Under the pieces are notes generated by a model, which saw only the letters and a program-made list of their open reading frames with translations, was not told the DNA's origin and made no database searches. This document shows, piece by piece, positions 40,301 through 49,431 of a stretch of DNA of 64,000 nt; positions within the stretch are counted from its first letter, which is position 1; every line of letters begins with the position of its first letter. The DNA lies in assembly GCA_944470555.2 (NCBI GenBank), contig OX104127.1, forward strand, positions 134,992,786 to 135,056,785, written 5' to 3'. A program made the position numbers and the translations under genes. Source of the DNA: Heterobilharzia americana (taxonomy: Eukaryota; Platyhelminthes; Trematoda; Strigeidida; Schistosomatidae).

Positions 40301-43300
40301 AAGCAGCCGTCTCTTTACGCATCGCATAAAATCCTCAACGAATGACTTCCGAAAGTTTGGTATGTTGACAACGTTGAAAAATGACTATGAATAAAACTAG
40401 GAAAAATATTCAGAATGCTGTAGCGAAGTCTCTCAACATTTGATGAAAATATATGTGTAAAAAATAACAATTATGAATAACCAACAGTGACAGCATTGGT
40501 AATGTGAATATTATCATATTGGCATCATTGTGACATGTTAGTCTGCATCCTCAACATTATCGTACATATGCTTCTAGTGGTTGTTTTTCAGCATCAACGT
40601 GAAACTTCGCGTTACTGTGTAGCAAACCAAGTTGCTATACATTTCTCAGCACCCTTGTACACATTCATGCAGTAGGCAATGAGCCATACCAATTTTTTGA
40701 GGGCTAATGATACCACCTTTCTCTCTAGATTTCAGCAGGTGGGGCAGCAATTGAACCTCTGACGTACTTATTAGAGGCCGACTCACTAAATTAGTGAGCC
40801 ACAACTACACATGTCAGTTGCAGTTTTAGCCTTCGATTTAAGTTGTCACACTTACTCCTATTGCGGAGTCTACATTTTTTTATATAGCTCAGATTAAAAG
40901 TCTGAAACCCTATGAACTGATAAGATGAATTATTCTGGCTATCACTGACGTTTTTCAAGCCTGAACTTGCTTCAGCTAACAGCTTTTGGTGGGAAAGATG
41001 GTGACTAGTTATGCATAACATATGTCCCAGCCATCCGAATCCATAAAGGTCCACAACCTAACTAATTGATTTATCTCTCCTACTCCAAAACAGTACGCCC
41101 GCTATATACATTACCTCATGGTGACTTTATGGAACTGTGCTCATGCTTTGAATGTAATGCTGGTCGAATACTAGAATCTTTCTCATGTCATCCATCTTTA
41201 ATTTGTATTTCTCATAGTCATGTAATAAAACAAACAGAACTACAGAGCAGTACATCTAGCCCTTAATATCCATTCGCATATTATAGTGGTGTGAGTCATC
41301 TTTGTAGAGATTAAGTTAATTACCGACCCACCAAGGCTGATCTGACTTCCCATGTAAGTTAAGTAATCAGCGTACTCAATCACTTCATTTTCTATTGTTA
41401 GACAAGGTGTCAATGCAGACCACTGCTTGAAAAAGTTTGTATTTGCTGTACTTGAATGTAATACAGATTTTCTGTTCCTGTGTAAACGCAGCTTGAATGA
41501 ATGTGGGAAGATGTGACTGACTGCTACCACTATCATTTTTGTCAGTCATATTGTTAAAAACACCGTTTATGTTTCTAGCCTTGTAAAATGCAGTCTAAAT
41601 TACTATATCTTTCAATCTTATGCTTTGCTATGGAGTGAAATAAATAATCCACTCCCGTGAACAGAGTTGTTTTAATATATTTCATGACAGGTGAAATTAT
41701 AGATCCTATATGTAACCCGTACAGAAATTACTACTACTTTATGGTGACTTTTAATTAATAACATGTCAGAAAGGCAGATCATATGCCTTACACTCCACTT
41801 ACAGTCATCAATGTTAACTTTTATCAAAACAATAAAGTAAACAGGTAATCAAATGCATATCTCCATCAGTTTTACTGAAGAGGCAAGTATGAGCAGGATG
41901 GATGCAGGAATATATAGTAATGGTTGTTCACTTCGCATCTGAGGTATGATGCTTCAAGATGCCTCATAACCTTGAAGACCCAGTTGCCAACCAGTTACTG
42001 TACTGACATCCATTTAGACTAGTTTTGATATTTCATGTTGGTATTCTTCACGGACTAACATCAGTTGCAGGAACATTAAAAACCTGGGAGCACTGGAGGA
42101 AGTTTAGCTCCTAATATGGAACTCCTCATTAGTGCGCACCTATGACCCCCCCTGCCAGAGATCGGACCCACAGCCTTGACGTTCTATGGCCAGTACGTTA
42201 CCAATGAACTAATGAGTCGGAATCCGGTGGTCCATATTTTTAACTTCTGTCAGTTCATGACATAGCGTAACCATCACCTGATGTCATCGTTGAGTGTTTG
42301 TCCCATGGCCAGTGCTCGTTGGTGACGAGCTTCGAGTGGTTCCTGAAGTTCCAGTGAGAAGTCGTGACCAGTGGGGCAAACCTGGTGGACGTGAGGACAA
42401 GTACTCAATGATGATATCAGGTGATGGTTGCGCTATGTTATGAATTGATAGAAGTTTGAAATATGGACCACTGAATTCCGACTCAGTGGCTTAATAGTAA
42501 AGTGCTCACGGTGTAACCTAAGGGTGCCGGCTTCGATCCCTGGTCAGGCGGGGTCATGGGTGCGCACTGCTGAGGAGCACAAAACAGCTGTATTGTGCTT
42601 TCAGGGTCTAATGTTTCTCCAAGCGATGTCAGTTCATAATGAATAGCAACTTGAAAAATCACTGAATTCCTACAACCCCCCCCTCCCCCAAATAAAATTC
42701 GATACCTAAATGCTTTTCACTGTAGACAACGACCAATGCTGAGTAAATGTATAGGTTTTAACCTTGTAATTTTCCAGATAGATTCAGAGTACAATAACAT
42801 GTACATATGGCACACTGAGAAATTAAAAAAGTGAATACACAACCAGGTAGTATTATCTGCAAGCATTTTTAAAATGATTATCGCTTAGCGAAGGTGATAA
42901 ATGGGAATAAGTGGAAAACGATATAAGCATTTTCAGTCCAGATACCAAGCTACTTGTTAAATGTCAGAAGTTTAGAACATTGCCTGACCGACATTTGGGA
43001 TAATTAGTTTTATATCCACAAATTTTAATATTATTCGCCCTAATTATTTTTTAATGTTTATGCACAGTGTGCTAGAGAGATGGATATAGGTACCTCTTAT
43101 GGTGTGCTTCGAGGCTTAGAACAGCTAATAATCAACACTTTGTCGTAATCGTTATTTTTTACCCCAGCGATAAGGAAATAAAACATACACTTCAAATGTC
43201 TGGATTGTTTTTTTATATTCCAAACTGCTTATGTCGATACTATTCAAAAAATAAGGAAGCCACTAGTTCATTCCTTGCTATGTTGAAGATATCTACATAT

Positions 43301-46300
43301 TTTAGCTACAGTCTCCATGAATCAGTGAAATTCCCATCATGTTCAAGACACAAACACTTGGTTGTTTCATATTTAACCACACTCTTTATGGAATACCAAG
43401 GCATGAGTAACAAACCAAAATAAAAAGTACATGGAGAACACCTTGGGAGATCCAAAAAAAGGTGTATAATTCAGTCGGTTGTTGAGACGATGACTGAAGA
43501 AACGCTGAGATATCGATTCATAAGTCATACAAAGGCATTTTTACTTTCTGATGAATTGTTTCCAGTTTATAATTTAGTCTTTGAAGTCAGATCATGCACC
43601 TCACAGCTTTTTGGCATTTGATTTTCTCATCTTTCGGAATTTAGGTGAATCAGCGAAAAAATAACCTTATAGATCATCTTGCATAACAGTTGTGTGGAAT
43701 AAAACAGTAATTATTTTGACTTTTTGTTATTGTTTTTGTAACAAAGAAGCATTTATCACTGAAAGTATTCAGATGATCCCTATTGATTTTATAGTTCTTC
43801 TACTTTATTCCCTCTATTGGCTACCAATTCAATCACTTACTTTTGGCAAACATTTCGACTACACAATGAATATAAATTCATTGTTTAGCGAATATGATTT
43901 CTTTTCACGTGCAATTTTAGTGATTGACTCAGTTTGTTTCATAATTATTGCATCAGAATGACAACTGTCGCATTGTTGTACAAAAGGGCAGAAAAATAAA
44001 TTTACCTATTTGATTTAAAAAATAGATATTTCCTATCTAATTTTTTTCATTGAATTGAAATAAACATGAACTTATTTTCTCAAAATCAATAATAATGACT
44101 AAGGTACATTTACTCCTTATTCTCCTGAAGATAGTAAACAGAGATATCAGTACAGAAATTGACATAACTGGATAGCCATCATTGTTGTCCGTATAACGTG
44201 ATATATGCTTCCGAAATTCTATACAACTTCATTGGTCGCCTGAGTCCTTGGGAATAGGAAAGGCGATAACACAATGTTTAAAAATTCAGCAGTGACCTCG
44301 ATGATTTTCATGCCTTTCTAAAAAGTGCCTTCTCTTGATTTTAATTCATCAACCAATCCGGTATTTTCATGTACGATCAAGTGCTTATTATGGTATATAT
44401 GAAGTATGCTCCTTGATTATAAAGGATTCCAAGAATTTTGGGTCTCTTTAGAGGAACTAGAGAAAGCAAAACAAGTGAAAATAAAACCCCTTGATCGCTG
44501 ATCGCCACCTAAATCATTTCACCTTCAGTCATCACCCAGTTCTAGTACAAGTCTGCCAAACCATGGCTGTCTCACTCAAATAGTCATAACGATGATCATT
44601 GCGATGCTTCCCCTCTCGAATTCAAATAGATTGAAATTGAGAGAAGAAGTTCTGACTGGGAAGCCAGTGTTAGTACAATCATGCAGTAGTAAAGCGTCAT
44701 GAATTCACATGATAACTAAGCAAAACCCTTGGTGATTAGAAGGAAAATAAAAATCTGGTCCGTAGTTTGTCCTCGTAGCTCAGTTGGTAGAGAACTGGGC
44801 CGGAGACCAAGTGGTCGTTGATTCGAATCTTGCCGTCAGCCAAATTCTCATTCACCTTTAGTTATCACTGAATACCTAAATGCCATGTCTTCAGAAAAAA
44901 ACATTAAAAGACAAATAGAAGGTATTTCCATTTTAGTCATAAACACCACACCACTACGTTTACACAAGATCCCTTCTAGTTATAACGCCTTTACACTTTT
45001 CTCTGTTTTATTTCCATGACTTTAGTAAATGAAGCTAGTTGGCCTACTGCAATGTTTCTCCTGTATTATGCTTCCTATATCTGTTTGTCTGACCATCATA
45101 CGTCTAAAAATACTCTGTACCACTCAAACCTAGATCGCGAATGCTTTTTAGCTTCTTAAATCCTGTTTTTTACATGATTGACAATATGTGAGGTAGCCAG
45201 TTTTACAGTGTAGCTGAAAGTTCTTATATCAAATAAACAAATGTAATAGGAACTACATTCTACCACAGTGCCCAAGTTTTTCACTTCTCTGTCCTCATAA
45301 AATTTCCAGTTCCTGCCTAAAAGCTATGGTTTTCACATCAAATGTTGGAAATTTTTAAAACTTGATATCTTATCAATTGAATTATCTTAACTCTAACCTC
45401 TCTAGGCCTTTTATGTAAGTAATAAAATCTACAGCACAATCCTAATGTTATATTTCAGTCTCAGTTCTTTCGATTAATTGTTTCTTTCATTGTTCACCTG
45501 TTGTGATACCTATTAGATACGTGGTTACATCTCTCCTTTGAATGAAAGAGAATTTTACTATTCCTATTTTACAGAAGGCTTACGGGATTACTTCCAAAAA
45601 TATGGTGAACTTAGAGAGTATATGATTATGCGTGATCCTCTTACAAAACGATCAAGGTAACAGAAATTGTATGAAATGTATAGCATGTTAATTGTTTAAT
45701 TTAATCTTCTCCATAATTTTCATTTCAGCACTAATGTTTTATCCTTTTGTTGAGTAAGAATAGTAGTATCCTAATGGGTAGTAGGAGATAACATTGTTAA
45801 ATAATTGAAAATTTCACCATATCTCACCTCCTATTAAATGGTAGTATTAGTCTGATCAGTTGTCTAATTTATCACAGAATCTTCCGTTGTGGTAATTTGA
45901 TTTGCATACTTACATATGATCTTTCAGCATTAACTTAGTAATGTACTGAACCCGGGTTTGTGCAACATCTCAGTGGATAACAAAATTAATCAATCTAGAG
46001 GACATTTTCTGTATAAGGAATTATCAGTATCACTAAAGCTTTATTGACTTATCTATCCGCCCGGTTTCTCATGACTTCAAGTTATATGAGCAGCACCATG
46101 AGCTGAAAATTTAAGGCCAGTGGTACTCTATAGCAAAATATATCTCTAGTTTCGACACTGTTAGGATTCCTTTCAGAGACAGAAGATGGAGTCTTTTAAT
46201 TCACTAACCTTAATCCATATCAATACCAATAACTTCAATCGGATAATGAAGATAAAGATATCAGATTACTGAGCATTTAGCAACCAATTTCTTTTCAATG

Positions 46301-49300
46301 TCAAATACGGGCATGAAGATAAATTCTTGTAATGTCTCTGAATAATTTTGCCATAAGAACAAATAATCTCTTGAATTAGTGATGTTAGGATCGCTTTATC
46401 TACTATATATATATATATAGTGTAACTCAGCTTGTTATATGCTTATGTATTAGGCTATAAGTCACACATGTGTTAGGGTATATGATACTACCGGGTAGAA
46501 GCAGGCTTACAAGTGGTATCTTGTCTTTTGGAAAAAATACCCCTTATGGTATTTAAATATTCAGTCTATCTACTTTAGTTCTTTTCTTATACTATATATA
46601 ATTTTTCTAATTGTCTTCCTGTTTGTAATTTTCCAAGGGGTTTTGGATTTGTTACATTTTCTGATCCAATGTGTGTAGAAAAAGTCCTTGAAGCCGCTCC
46701 ACATATTTTGGACTTCAAAAAGGTAAATATCAGGATTACTATTCAGTATTTTGCTGTACTAATTTGCTCAATTCATATAATAGGAAAAAAGATCTCTATG
46801 TAGGATGCATATGCCATGTTTGATGGTAAGGTAAAATGATGAGATTGGTTTCCACTCTAAAATTTCAATAAAAAATGAAATAAATAAATACAACGTTTTT
46901 TTCTTGCCTGAATTATTTTAAGAGTCTGAAACGTGTTGGTTTGCTACTAGAACTGTTGTAATCTTTGTTGGTAGCAAGCGAGAGCATCGTAAACATACGT
47001 TTCGACCAATTCTGGACTCGTCAACCGAATGTGTGTAGTGGTGTCCCCAGTGAGACTCAAATTCAATACTCATCATTTCAGACACTTGAGCATTATCCTC
47101 TAGGCTACTTAAGTTTGAAAATCATATGTTGAGCAACGGATACCAGCTGGTATTCACTGATGGTTGTAATTATAACTAATCAATAGCTGTTATAAATTGT
47201 TATAATATTGTATATCTCCAGGCCATATTGAGGGATCGTATTGTAGTCACCAGAGATTAATGAGTTCAACTCAGTCTAGTCATCAGCGATTAAAAGTGTC
47301 AATAAATAAACACTGTCTTGCTAAATATTAATAAATTACATTTCAATATTTTCCGCCCAATTTGTTTTTGTCATTGAAAAACATGATCTATATTGATGTA
47401 CGGTCAGGGAATGTGAAAAAATATCTCTGTTCATGGTATTACACAACATTTGCACTATGTTACGAGCTGAGATTTGTTTCCCTGGAAACTACGTAAAAAA
47501 GTTAGAAGTCTCAGAATAGACACAGTACAGTTCTTTGTGACTGACAGTAATTTCATAAGTCAGTGATGCACTTAGATATTGCCTGTCTTAGGCGAATAAA
47601 GTTTTCACATGTGAAATGAACTATCAGTCATAATTCTTCAAACCTATTATTACCATATTTCTTGATGAAATGTTGGGCAACATTCGACTGACGCAACAAG
47701 TTTATGATGATGTAATTTTGGGTATTCACTGTTGAAACACATGCACTGACTTTAGGTTGGAAACGAAGAAATCTGTTTATAGCCAACGTTATAAAAACTC
47801 CTTTGCCACCTGTTCTTTCTTGTGATAACAGAACTTGTATGTGATCCTCCATTAAGAACAATTTCTTTTCTTCTACTGAAAGTAACTACGATTAACCCAA
47901 TTGTTGAATAGTGTACACCTTCCTAAAGAACACGTTTTATGAATGCATCCGTAGACTTCATTGCGTAATCCAAAAAATTCTGTTTCACCTTTTAAAAGAT
48001 AAGCGACCAATTCGCAGCGTGAATTCCAAGACATCAAAAAAAATCGTCTGGATGTTTTTTCGAAAGCTTGATTTTGCTATTTTACTTTTCTTAAAATAAA
48101 TAATTCTTAAAAGTAGTATTCATCATGGACTGATATCAGTTGGGGAACCATTGAAAATCTGGGAGCACTGGGACTCCTCAGCAGTACCCACCCACGATCT
48201 CCCTAGGGATCATATTCAGGACTTTCAGGTTTCACAGTGAACGCGTTGACCATTCAGCCTCATTAATCTCAAACATACATTACTGCATAGTGCTAATTAG
48301 TGACACGCTTCCAGATGAATATCATGAAGTTCTAATGAGAAGTCGTGACCTGTGAGGTCAACCAGTCAGAAGAGAAGCGGATGCCAAATGAACACCTTCA
48401 ATGATAGTCGCGCTATATCGTGAATCGACAGAATTTGGAAACTTTGAACCACTGAACTCCGACCCAGTGGCCGGATGGTCAATGCGTTCACCGTGGAACC
48501 TGAAGGTCTTGAGTTCGATCCCTATCTGGTTGGTTGGTGGGTACTGCTGGGGAGTGGCATACTAGGACGAAACAGCTGTCCAGTGCTGCCAGATAATAAT
48601 AATAATTCTTGAACAAAAAGTATTATTTTAGCTAGTGAACTGATATAGAAACTAGAAGTAAACTGATTCGGTGTTATAGGTTGAGGATACCAAACTAGTA
48701 TGACTCAGTCTACAACAGGGATCGTCAGTTTAATCTGTCCTTATAGTGGTCAACTAGCTACATATTCTTGCAGTCATCATACAAGATGATTTGATTATCT
48801 TCTGCACTCAACAGTGAATGTTCCTTAGCAGTGAAAAGTTATTACATTTTCATTCAGTCAAGTACTGTGTAGATGTTAGCGTTAATGATTAAGTGCTAAG
48901 GAGACAAGTTGTTCATTATCATTTGAATGTGTTCAGAGAGATAAATTTCCTTGACAATATCCTCTCCATGATATTAACTTTAACTCATTAATGATGCTAA
49001 CTTATGTTATATTATTGAAGCAAGTAGAAGCATTGTAAGACAGCATGGGTCACAGTTTACTCAATGCGTTTTAAGACATATCTGTGTTTGTTTTAATGTA
49101 GGTATCCACTTGTCATACGTTTAGGTCAATATAAACAAGTTAACAACATAGCCAGTCTTTTAAGGCATTCACTATCGTCAAATAATTCTCAAATGGGTAC
49201 TAAAATGTACATAAGTGTTAGATCATTGGTAAAAATTTGAAAAAGTAGAAAAAACCAGTTAAAAAAGTTTTAATGATAGTGTGTGTTCATGTTATTTTCG

Positions 49301-49431
49301 TTTTCTAAATAAAATCAGTAACATTAGACTCTGAATTCGGAACTATTCATTCAGTCTTTATTATTCTTCGCCAACGTTTTTAGATTGACCCAAAACTTGC
49401 AGTTCCACGTAAACCTGGACAGAATGCAAAA
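12188..49431 (+). CDS. msi: Musashi-family RNA-binding protein, 5' five exons (gene continues off window)
   Basis: Joining 12188-12417, 38767-38807, 45575-45656, 46638-46722 and 49384-49431 gives 486 nt, 162 codons, with every junction GT/AG and in phase. Residues 1-76 are Ser/Thr/Asn-rich and probably disordered. Residues 78-145 form a full RRM: RNP2 is MFIGGL (79-84), RNP1 is RGFGFVTF (118-125), and helix 1 reads [13 protein letters not shown]. The segment [17 protein letters not shown] and the following linker [10 protein letters not shown] are diagnostic of Musashi rather than DAZAP1 or generic hnRNPs. Musashi proteins bind UAG-containing motifs in 3' UTRs and regulate translation, typically in stem and neural cells; that role here is inferred from family. 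The usual second RRM (starting near KKIFVGG) was not found downstream, so the annotated part is incomplete. An in-frame TAG at 12113-12115 lies upstream and no other in-frame ATG intervenes, which supports the start at 12188. Confidence 0.9.
15846..15937 (-). mobile_element. F1 hammerhead half, minus strand, partner of adjacent plus copy
   Basis: Minus sense contains GCAGGTATATTCAT, CTAACGA, GTC...GGAC, GAAA, TGTGCATC and CTGGATTCCACTGCTAGCC. G5 of the core is A and stem I does not pair, while the AUC cleavage site is intact. The tRNA-like head is missing; the plus copy begins within a few bases. Confidence 0.75.
15938..16235 (+). mobile_element. F1 SINE (Sm-alpha-like) with 3' tail
   Basis: A box GGTGGTCTAGTGAATAACAC, B box AAGTTCGAATCCC, the hammerhead region (16035-16081), then a 3' tail with GGCAATATCGAAGCATCC shared with 34.85 kb. 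In the hammerhead, stems I and II pair perfectly. However, the core is CCGACGA (U4 to C) and the cleavage triplet is ACC rather than AUC (U16.1 to C). Confidence 0.8.
16921..16978. repeat. (AT)n microsatellite
   Basis: 58 bases of alternating AT with one phase break. Confidence 0.95.
17624..17765. mobile_element. MITE-like element M, copy 1
   Basis: 142 bases with ~30-bp terminal inverted repeats: GAATGACTTTAAAGGCCACC at the left, and the reverse complement of the right end reads GAGTGACTTTAAAGGTCACC. There is no coding capacity. Related copies are at 37.46 and 49.96 kb. No clear target-site duplication is visible. Confidence 0.7.
18912..19680 (-). pseudogene. Family A RTE-like retrotransposon, 3' end remnant
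   Basis: Minus sense encodes, across shifted frames, [32 protein letters not shown]-like text and [20 protein letters not shown]. These match the RT thumb and C-terminal domain of fluke RTE-like elements (usual text VKARIGKARAAF and WIGHTLRKP). The element ends in a short (AAT)n tail at 18912-18928, typical for RTE. Stops and frame shifts inactivate it, and it is 5'-truncated. Confidence 0.75.
21218..21258. repeat. (AT)n microsatellite
   Basis: 41 bases of alternating AT. Confidence 0.95.
22205..22395 (-). mobile_element. F1 SINE (Sm-alpha-like), minus member of an inverted pair
   Basis: Minus sense: leader ACTGATACCGGTTGCACATG, A box (GTGGCCTAGTGATTAGCAC), B-box region (GTACTGGGTTTCAGTG), then TTGACGA, GTCC/GGAC and TAAA. 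The core has C3 to U and GAAA to TAAA. The GCAGGTACATC segment is deleted. Confidence 0.7.
22412..22640 (+). mobile_element. F1 SINE (Sm-alpha-like), plus member of an inverted pair
   Basis: A box (GGTCCTAGTGGTTAACAC), B box (GAGTTCGACTCCC), then a damaged hammerhead region (AAGTGAGTCCTAAATGG, ATGAAATGCACATC). It lies about 17 bases from the head of the minus copy. Downstream GGAGCCCATTTGCCAAC is the F1 3' tail. Confidence 0.7.
23771..24380. mobile_element. F2 foldback element, copy 2
   Basis: The left inverted end carries a minus-sense hammerhead (GCGCACTG, CTGAGTG, GAAAC). The middle has the F2 body (AAGTCGTGACCGG, ATATGGACCATTGGATTCC). The right half has A box (GTGGCTTACTGGCAACGTG), B box (CCCGGGCTCGATTGC) and a damaged plus-sense hammerhead with GACGAAACAGCTGTCCAGTGC. 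Both cores carry substitutions. Confidence 0.75.
25440..25575 (+). mobile_element. F3 tRNA-like module between perfect inverted repeats
   Basis: A tRNA-like stretch with a B box (CTGGTTCGAATCATG) lies between GTGAAATGAAAATCTGGG (25463-25480) and its exact complement (25536-25553). The same flank text surrounds the other F3 copies. Confidence 0.65.
26430..26734 (-). pseudogene. Family A RTE-like retrotransposon, C-terminal fragment
   Basis: Minus sense encodes [22 protein letters not shown], i.e. the same C-terminal segment as at 19.0 kb, and ends in an ATT-rich tail at 26430-26452. It is frame-shifted and truncated, and abuts a family B fragment on the right. Confidence 0.75.
26735..27065 (+). 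pseudogene. Family B retrotransposon C-terminal end and 3' UTR
   Basis: Plus sense text [17 protein letters not shown] followed by [15 protein letters not shown] matches the last 40 residues of family B polyproteins (GLSHVGRCRLPGWG...WLETLSDMAQNRSQW). A pyrimidine-rich 3' UTR-like stretch follows. It is joined head-on to a family A fragment. Confidence 0.7.
28020..31690 (+). pseudogene. Family B RTE-like retrotransposon, near full-length but inactive
   Basis: The longest element in the window. 28.02-28.56 kb is a probable 5' region. The endonuclease is recognisable at about 28.7-29.6 kb ([14 protein letters not shown], then [21 protein letters not shown] and [12 protein letters not shown]). 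RT follows from about 29.8 kb ([13 protein letters not shown], then [18 protein letters not shown]). The catalytic box at 30736-30747 reads YVHD instead of YADD. The C-terminus includes [24 protein letters not shown] and [10 protein letters not shown], ending near 31.54 kb. Many stops and frame shifts mean it cannot encode a functional protein. The 3' end near 31690 is an estimate. Confidence 0.8.
31691..34735. other. Unassigned intronic stretch
   Basis: AT-rich. One tRNA-like relic in minus sense near 33960-34050 (GTATAGCTCATTGGTCTAGG, CACAGGTTCTAACG) resembles another at 40.73 kb. No gene seen. Confidence 0.5.
34740..34960 (+). mobile_element. F1 SINE 3' half
   Basis: Begins in the hammerhead 3' half (TGTCAAATAGAAGAAAACGC, then ATCCTGCATTTCAACTGC) and continues with GGCAATATCGAAGCATCC and GGCTGACTGGTTCAGTCCAG, as in the 16-kb copy. 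The tRNA-like head is absent. Confidence 0.65.
35359..35404 (-). ncRNA. Hammerhead ribozyme, F2 left end, complete core
   Basis: Minus sense: stem I GCACTG/CAGTGC (6 bp), core CTGAGGA, stem II GTCC/GGAC around CATACTA, GAAA, then CAGCTG and a GUC cleavage triplet. Every invariant base is present. Stem III is ACAG/CTGU with no loop, as in other short-stem-III (type I) hammerheads that act best as dimers. Confidence 0.8.
35819..35864 (+). ncRNA. Hammerhead ribozyme, F2 right end, complete core
   Basis: Plus sense, same arrangement as its inverted partner: GCACTG, CTGAGGA (35825-35831), GTCC...GGAC, GAAA (35847-35850), CAGCTG, with the GUC cleavage site at 35856-35858, then CAGTGC. All invariant bases are intact. 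Confidence 0.85.
36140..36265 (+). mobile_element. F3 tRNA-like module, partial
   Basis: Contains GTAACTCAGTTGGTAGAGCATCGGTTCGGATCCTGCC as a collapsed tRNA (D arm joined to T arm; anticodon arm lost), then the F3 tail TTTCACTCTCAGTCATCGCCC and TGCCAAACCATG. An (AT)n array follows at once. Confidence 0.65.
36270..36291. repeat. (AT)n microsatellite
   Basis: 22 bases of alternating AT at the 3' end of an F3 module. Confidence 0.9.
36735..37255. mobile_element. F2 foldback element, copy 4
   Basis: Left end GTATTCATCACGAACTGACATC; body CATTAGTGACATGCTTTTAG and TGGACCATTGAATTCCAAC; right half with a damaged hammerhead (CTGCTGAGTCCC, lacking GGA of the core, AAAA for GAAA). Right end CGACTGATGTCAGTCTGTGA. 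Followed by ACAGACAG and an (AT)n array. Confidence 0.7.
37268..37312. repeat. (AT)n microsatellite
   Basis: About 45 bases of alternating AT, next to the right end of an F2 element. Confidence 0.95.
37460..37606. mobile_element. MITE-like element M, copy 2
   Basis: Ends match copy 1: GAGGTGACTCTAAAAAAGCC at the left and TTTTAAGTCACTC at the right. More diverged inside. No coding capacity. Confidence 0.6.
38767..38807 (+). CDS. msi: Musashi-like exon 2 (RNP2 micro-exon, 41 nt)
   Basis: Follows a strong pyrimidine-rich acceptor ending CTCTTTAG and ends at a GTGAGT donor. It encodes [13 protein letters not shown], i.e. beta strand 1 and the RNP2 motif of RRM1. The length of 41 nt is not a multiple of three, so skipping would shift the frame. 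Confidence 0.9.
39649..39671. repeat. (AT)n microsatellite
   Basis: 23 bases of alternating AT. Confidence 0.9.
40670..40806 (-). mobile_element. tRNA-like SINE relic
   Basis: Minus sense GTGGCTCACTAATTTAGTGA, then CAGAGGTTCAATTGCTGCCC and ACCTGCTGAAAT. It shares layout with the relic near 34.0 kb. The acceptor stem does not fold, so it is not a functional tRNA. Confidence 0.4.
40810..41530 (-). pseudogene. Family B RTE-like retrotransposon, RT thumb to C-terminus fragment
   Basis: Minus sense encodes [20 protein letters not shown] followed by SLGGSV (about 41.36 kb), matching LTIGNEVVE...FTYLGSLI of family B. Further on, [19 protein letters not shown] (about 41.0 kb) matches LHRLRWLGHVLRM. 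Frame shifts separate the segments. Confidence 0.75.
42028..42715. mobile_element. F2 foldback element, copy 5 (long inverted form)
   Basis: The left half (minus sense) includes the tRNA-like B box and continues into ATGGACCACCGGATTCCGAC, so the inverted arm is longer than in other copies. The right half has A box (CAGTGGCTTAATAGTAAAG), B box (GGCTTCGATCCC) and a hammerhead with stem II deleted (CTGAGGAGCACAAAACAGC). Confidence 0.75.
44500..44900 (+). mobile_element. F3 tRNA-like module
   Basis: Starts with F3 tail text (TTTCACCTTCAGTCATCACC, TGCCAAACCATGGCTGTCTC), followed by GACTGGGAAGCCAG and then a tRNA-like unit at 44770-44845 (CTCGTAGCTCAGTTGGTAGAG, TTGATTCGAATCTTGCCG). The arms do not pair into a standard tRNA. 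A second F3 tail follows. Confidence 0.7.
45575..45656 (+). CDS. msi: Musashi-like exon 3 (RRM1 helix 1 to strand 3)
   Basis: The acceptor is TATTTTACAG and the donor AG|GTAACA. The exon encodes [16 protein letters not shown] followed by [11 protein letters not shown], matching the helix 1, strand 2 and loop 3 segments of Musashi RRM1. Incoming phase 1 and outgoing phase 2 fit both neighbours. Confidence 0.92.
45657..46637 (+). other. Musashi-like intron 3 (1.0 kb)
   Basis: The shortest intron in this gene, GTAACA to TTCCAAG. It contains one short (AT)n tract near 46404 and nothing else I recognise. Confidence 0.85.
46404..46419. repeat. Short (AT)n tract
   Basis: 16 bases of alternating AT within intron 3. 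Confidence 0.8.
46638..46722 (+). CDS. msi: Musashi-like exon 4 (RNP1 and helix 2)
   Basis: The acceptor is TTTTCCAAG and the donor AAG|GTAAAT. The first base completes an Arg codon, giving RGFGFVTF (RNP1), then [21 protein letters not shown]. The RNP1 Phe residues that stack on RNA bases are all present. The exon ends in phase 0. Confidence 0.93.
46965..47165 (-). mobile_element. F1 SINE (Sm-alpha-like), decayed
   Basis: Minus sense: leader GAATACCAGCTGGTATCCGT, A-box remnant GTAGCCTAGAGGATAATGC, then GGTTGACGAGTCC, GTCGAAACGTATG. The core UGACGA and GAAA remain, but stem II is broken and the cleavage region is lost. Confidence 0.6.
48108..48594. mobile_element. F2 foldback element, copy 6
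   Basis: Left end AAAAGTAGTATTCATCATGG; the right half (48275-48594) is 319/320 identical to 53913-54232. A box (GTGGCCGGATGGTCAATGCG), B box (GAGTTCGATCCC). The hammerhead core is CTGGGGA (A6 to G) with two stem II mismatches, while GACGAAACAGCTGTCCAGTGC is intact. It ends at AGAT and runs into (AAT)n. Confidence 0.8.
49384..49431 (+). CDS. msi: Musashi-like exon 5 (inter-RRM linker)
   Basis: A 48-nt exon in phase 0 at both ends, after acceptor AACGTTTTTAG and before donor GTGAGC. It encodes [16 protein letters not shown], matching the Musashi linker between RRM1 and RRM2 (IDPKVAFPRR in vertebrate homologues). Its length divisible by three would allow skipping without a frame change. Confidence 0.85.

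Larger units (their letters stand above)
38808..45574 (+). other. Musashi-like intron 2 (6.8 kb)
   Basis: Bounded by GTGAGT and TTTTACAG. It holds a family B retrotransposon fragment (40.8-41.5 kb, minus strand), an F2 foldback element (42.0-42.7 kb), an F3 tRNA-like module (44.5-44.9 kb) and a short (AT)n tract. 38.9-40.7 and 42.7-44.5 kb show only short AT-rich open frames with no recognisable product. Confidence 0.8.
46723..49383 (+). other. Musashi-like intron 4 (2.7 kb)
   Basis: GTAAAT to TTTTTAG. It contains a decayed minus-strand F1 SINE (46.97-47.17 kb) and an F2 foldback element (48.1-48.6 kb). The remaining sequence is AT-rich without a recognisable gene. Confidence 0.8.

Noticed and set aside
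43692..43961. 89-codon hydrophobic plus-strand frame
   Set aside because: AT-driven Ile/Phe/Leu composition, no motif and no splice or promoter context beyond chance.
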